A stretch of DNA of 9,061 nt from JBQTJN01 sp052387095. GTDB taxonomy: Bacteria; Pseudomonadota; Alphaproteobacteria; Micavibrionales; Micavibrionaceae. This document shows positions 7,754-9,061 of this stretch, one piece after another; position 1 is the stretch's first letter, and each line of letters starts with the position of its first letter. The notes under the pieces are model-generated. The model did no database searches, was not told where the DNA came from, and was given only the letters and a program-made list of their open reading frames with translations. The DNA is taken from NCBI GenBank assembly GCA_052387095.1, contig JBQTJN010000046.1, forward strand, positions 1 to 9,061, in the 5' to 3' direction. Position numbers and translations under genes: made by a program.

Positions 7754-7778
7754 GCCGCCCGAAACTCATTTCGTCGGC
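7754..7778 (+). other. Second stem-loop in the hupB leader
   Basis: GCCG-CC-CGAAA pairs with TTTCG-T-CGGC around a CTCA tetraloop, giving five plus four base pairs with a small internal loop. It ends 38 bases before the hupB start. There is no U-tract directly after it. Its role is unknown. Confidence 0.3.
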
Positions 7779-7816
7779 CCCCTGTTTATTCAAACTCTAA
7801 CTGAAGGGAAGTCCTT

Positions 7817-8092
7817 ATGAACAAGCAAGACCTGATTGCCAAAGTGGCAGAAACAGCCGATATCTCCAAAACCAAGGCGCAGGAAGCCGTTGATGCCGTA
7901 ATCGATGCGATCAAGGCCAGCCTGAAGCAGGGCAATGACGTCCGCCTCGTTGGTTTCGGCACATTCACCGTTTCCGCGCGCGCCGCCACGACAGGCCGTA
8001 ACCCGCGCACCGGTGAGCCGATCAATATCGCAGCTTCCAAGCAGCCGAAATTCAAGGCCGGCAAGGAACTGAAAGACGCCATTAACAAGTAA
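7817..8092 (+). CDS. hupB: HU-family DNA-binding protein
   Basis: HU is a small histone-like dimer that bends and compacts DNA in the nucleoid. The 91-residue protein starts MNKQDLIAKVAE and has the helical dimerisation part (about 1-45), the strand turn VGFGTFTVSARAA (45-57), and the DNA-contacting beta arm with GRNPRTGEPINIAAS (60-74), including the proline that intercalates into DNA in this family. It ends with the usual KFKAGKELKDAIN helix. The length equals the family norm. AAGGGA seven bases before the ATG supports the start. It follows lon by 144 bases and ends in a strong terminator, so it can be its own unit. IHF subunits are an alternative within the superfamily, but the sequence and the lon linkage favour HU. 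Confidence 0.97.
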   Translation: MNKQDLIAKVAETADISKTKAQEAVDAVIDAIKASLKQGNDVRLVGFGTFTVSARAATTGRNPRTGEPINIAASKQPKFKAGKELKDAINK

Positions 8093-8109
8093 TTGACGCA
8101 AATAACATG

Positions 8110-8168
8110 AGAGCCGGGGCCTGGTAACCCAAAAAGGGGTTGCAAAAAAGGCGCCCGGCTCTTATTTT
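8110..8168 (+). terminator. Rho-independent terminator of hupB
   Basis: The nine-base arms AGAGCCGGG (8110-8118) and CCCGGCTCT (8154-8162) pair perfectly and are followed by TATTTT. Within the long loop, AACCC and GGGTT form a small inner stem. It begins 17 bases after the hupB stop and should end that transcript before tRNA-Val. Confidence 0.85.
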
Positions 8169-8234
8169 CCGGGAAGATTTTTGAATATGGAGTAACCGGA
8201 GGTCCGAAGACACCGAAGGCATGGCACTAAAAAT

Positions 8235-8309
8235 GCGCGGTTAGCTCAGCGGTAGAGCAATTCGTTTACACCGAATGGGTCGGGGGTTCGATCCCCTCAC
8301 CGCGCACCA
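8235..8309 (+). tRNA. tRNA-Val (anticodon UAC)
   Basis: This 75-base tRNA has fully paired acceptor arms GCGCGGT (8235-8241) and ACCGCGC (8299-8305). The D stem GCTC/GAGC is clear. The anticodon stem ATTCG/CGAAT encloses TTTACAC with anticodon TAC at 8267-8269. The T arm contains GGTTCGATCC. Discriminator A and an encoded CCA (8307-8309) end it, followed directly by eight T residues that may terminate transcription. It reads GUA and other GUN codons. In several alphaproteobacteria a tRNA-Val follows lon-hupB, so this location is conserved; what follows it here is not. Confidence 0.97.
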
Positions 8310-8320
8310 TTTTTTTTACA

Positions 8321-8340
8321 TAGTTCTGTTGACAGAACTA
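8321..8340 (+). repeat. Perfect 20-base inverted repeat upstream of the PP2C-like gene
   Basis: TAGTTCTG and CAGAACTA are exact reverse complements separated by TTGA. It is flanked by a T run before and an A run after, the wrong way round for a + strand intrinsic terminator. Its overlap with a TTGACA box and its position 55 bases before the downstream start codon suggest a regulator-binding operator. Confidence 0.55.
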
Positions 8341-8356
8341 AAAAATCTCATTAATT
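8329..8356 (+). promoter_or_regulatory. Candidate promoter of the PP2C-like gene
   Basis: A perfect TTGACA (8329-8334) lies in the middle of the inverted repeat at 8321-8340. After 16 bases comes TTAATT (8351-8356), a weak -10 match at three of six positions. A regulator bound to the palindrome would cover the -35 box and repress. The weak -10 would fit a regulated or activator-dependent promoter, but it also lowers confidence. Confidence 0.4.
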
Positions 8357-8395
8357 ACATAACCTTGAAATTAATGGTTTATATCTGGAGTAACT

Positions 8396-9061
8396 ATGGT
8401 CGAACAATCAAAACCCATAATCTGGTCCTATCAGACAGACGACGATTCTGCGCAGTCAACACGTGTTACCAAGGCACGTTATCCAAATCAGCAAGATAGC
8501 TTTTTTGTTTCCAGGAAAGCGCCTGCTTTAAACGAGCAATACGTGGCAGAGCTTTTTACCCGTATCGGTAAAAAATTCAAGAATAATGAGGATTATCTAG
8601 GCAATGGAACCACAGCGAGCATTGCAAGCATTTCCAGCGAAGGAATTTTGAACTTAGGTAATATCGGCGACTCGCCGGTTAATATTTATGTTTTTGATCC
8701 CAAAACAAAAACTATTGTTGAGACAAACAAAGTTTTTACGGAACATAAATCTACGGGAACTTTAAAGAATTTTATCGCAGTTTCGCGTTCATTTGGTAAT
8801 ACGGAATTGCGCGGAGATTATCTGGGCCTGACTGATGTGCCCGATATACAATCAGTTGACCTTAATAAACATTTTGACAGAGGATTTGAAGTTTTTATAA
8901 CGCTCGATAGTGATGGTTCATTCATTAATGACCATCAATACGAGAATATTAACAAGTCAAGAATGGAAATCATTGAAGAGAAATTCAATGGTGGCCTTGA
9001 TCTTGCGAAGGAATTTGTAAATCTGGCTGATCAATCAGGTTCGAATGATAATATACATCCA
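8396..9061 (+). CDS. PP2C-like serine/threonine phosphatase relative lacking the DGHGG motif (3' end cut by window)
   Basis: The frame from ATG at 8396 is open for 222 codons to the right edge. GGAG five bases before the ATG supports the start. PP2C (PPM) phosphatases remove phosphate from Ser/Thr using two metal ions. Recognisable family motifs occur in order: RYPNQQDSFFV (28-38, the first motif), GNGTTASIASI (69-79), LNLGNIGDS (85-93), FTEHKSTGTL (114-123), IAVSRSFGN (127-135), VFITLDSDGSF (166-176) and VNLADQSGSNDNI (208-220). The DGHGG motif, which normally follows the first motif and supplies a metal-binding Asp, is absent: nothing like it lies between residues 38 and 69, and this stretch is much shorter than usual. 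The later metal-binding Asp residues (SDG, SDN) remain. Few residues can follow DNI in a typical PP2C fold, so the domain is nearly complete. It is AT-rich compared with the core genes, and no signal peptide is seen. Activity is doubtful; a pseudophosphatase is possible. Confidence 0.8.
   Translation, partial: MVEQSKPIIWSYQTDDDSAQSTRVTKARYPNQQDSFFVSRKAPALNEQYVAELFTRIGKKFKNNEDYLGNGTTASIASISSEGILNLGNIGDSPVNIYVFDPKTKTIVETNKVFTEHKSTGTLKNFIAVSRSFGNTELRGDYLGLTDVPDIQSVDLNKHFDRGFEVFITLDSDGSFINDHQYENINKSRMEIIEEKFNGGLDLAKEFVNLADQSGSNDNIHP

Noticed and set aside
8310..8346. T run, inverted repeat and A run after tRNA-Val considered as an intrinsic terminator
   Set aside because: The U-tract precedes rather than follows the hairpin on the + strand, and the - strand has the same problem, so an operator reading is preferred.
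8188..8394. TGGAGTAAC occurs at 8188-8196 and 8386-8394, either side of tRNA-Val
   Set aside because: A nine-base repeat is short, contains a Shine-Dalgarno-like core, and does not include the tRNA 3' end, so it is not convincing as an attachment site.
8275..8499. A 74-codon + strand open frame starting inside tRNA-Val
   Set aside because: It overlaps the tRNA and the start of the PP2C-like gene in another frame and has no motif or ribosome site.

Overview
This window looks like chromosomal DNA from a free-living or host-associated alphaproteobacterium of middling GC content. The evidence is a compact protein quality-control block, all on the + strand: tRNA-Leu(UAG), tig (trigger factor), clpP, lon, a HU-family gene (hupB) and tRNA-Val(UAC). 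From general knowledge, the alphaproteobacterial order is usually tig, clpP, clpX, lon, hupB, so the block is recognisable, but clpX is absent between clpP and lon. I cannot place the organism more finely from this sequence.

Layout. Positions 1-2576 (- strand) hold a very large open reading frame that runs off the left edge with at least 858 codons and no stop. I do not recognise the protein; it carries a degenerate repeated strand-loop-strand-'LPA'-helix motif. Positions 2577-2762 are an AT-rich divergent intergenic region. tRNA-Leu (2763-2847) lies 35 bases upstream of tig (2883-4271). After a 140-base gap with a heat-shock-like promoter comes clpP (4412-5071). A 174-base gap holds a hairpin and a weaker heat-shock-like promoter, then lon (5246-7672). 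A 144-base leader with alternative hairpins precedes hupB (7817-8092), which ends in a strong terminator. tRNA-Val (8235-8309) follows, and immediately after it lies an AT-rich gene (8396 to the right edge) encoding a PP2C-like phosphatase relative that lacks the DGHGG metal-binding motif.

How the genes work together. Trigger factor folds chains at the ribosome exit. ClpP and Lon degrade misfolded and regulatory proteins, with ClpP needing a ClpX or ClpA ATPase encoded elsewhere. HU compacts DNA and is often next to lon. Candidate RpoH-type promoters ahead of clpP and lon fit stress induction. The two outer genes have AT-richer, less biased codon use than the core and lie just outside the two tRNAs. 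They look like lineage-specific or acquired genes, and they are where novelty is most likely.
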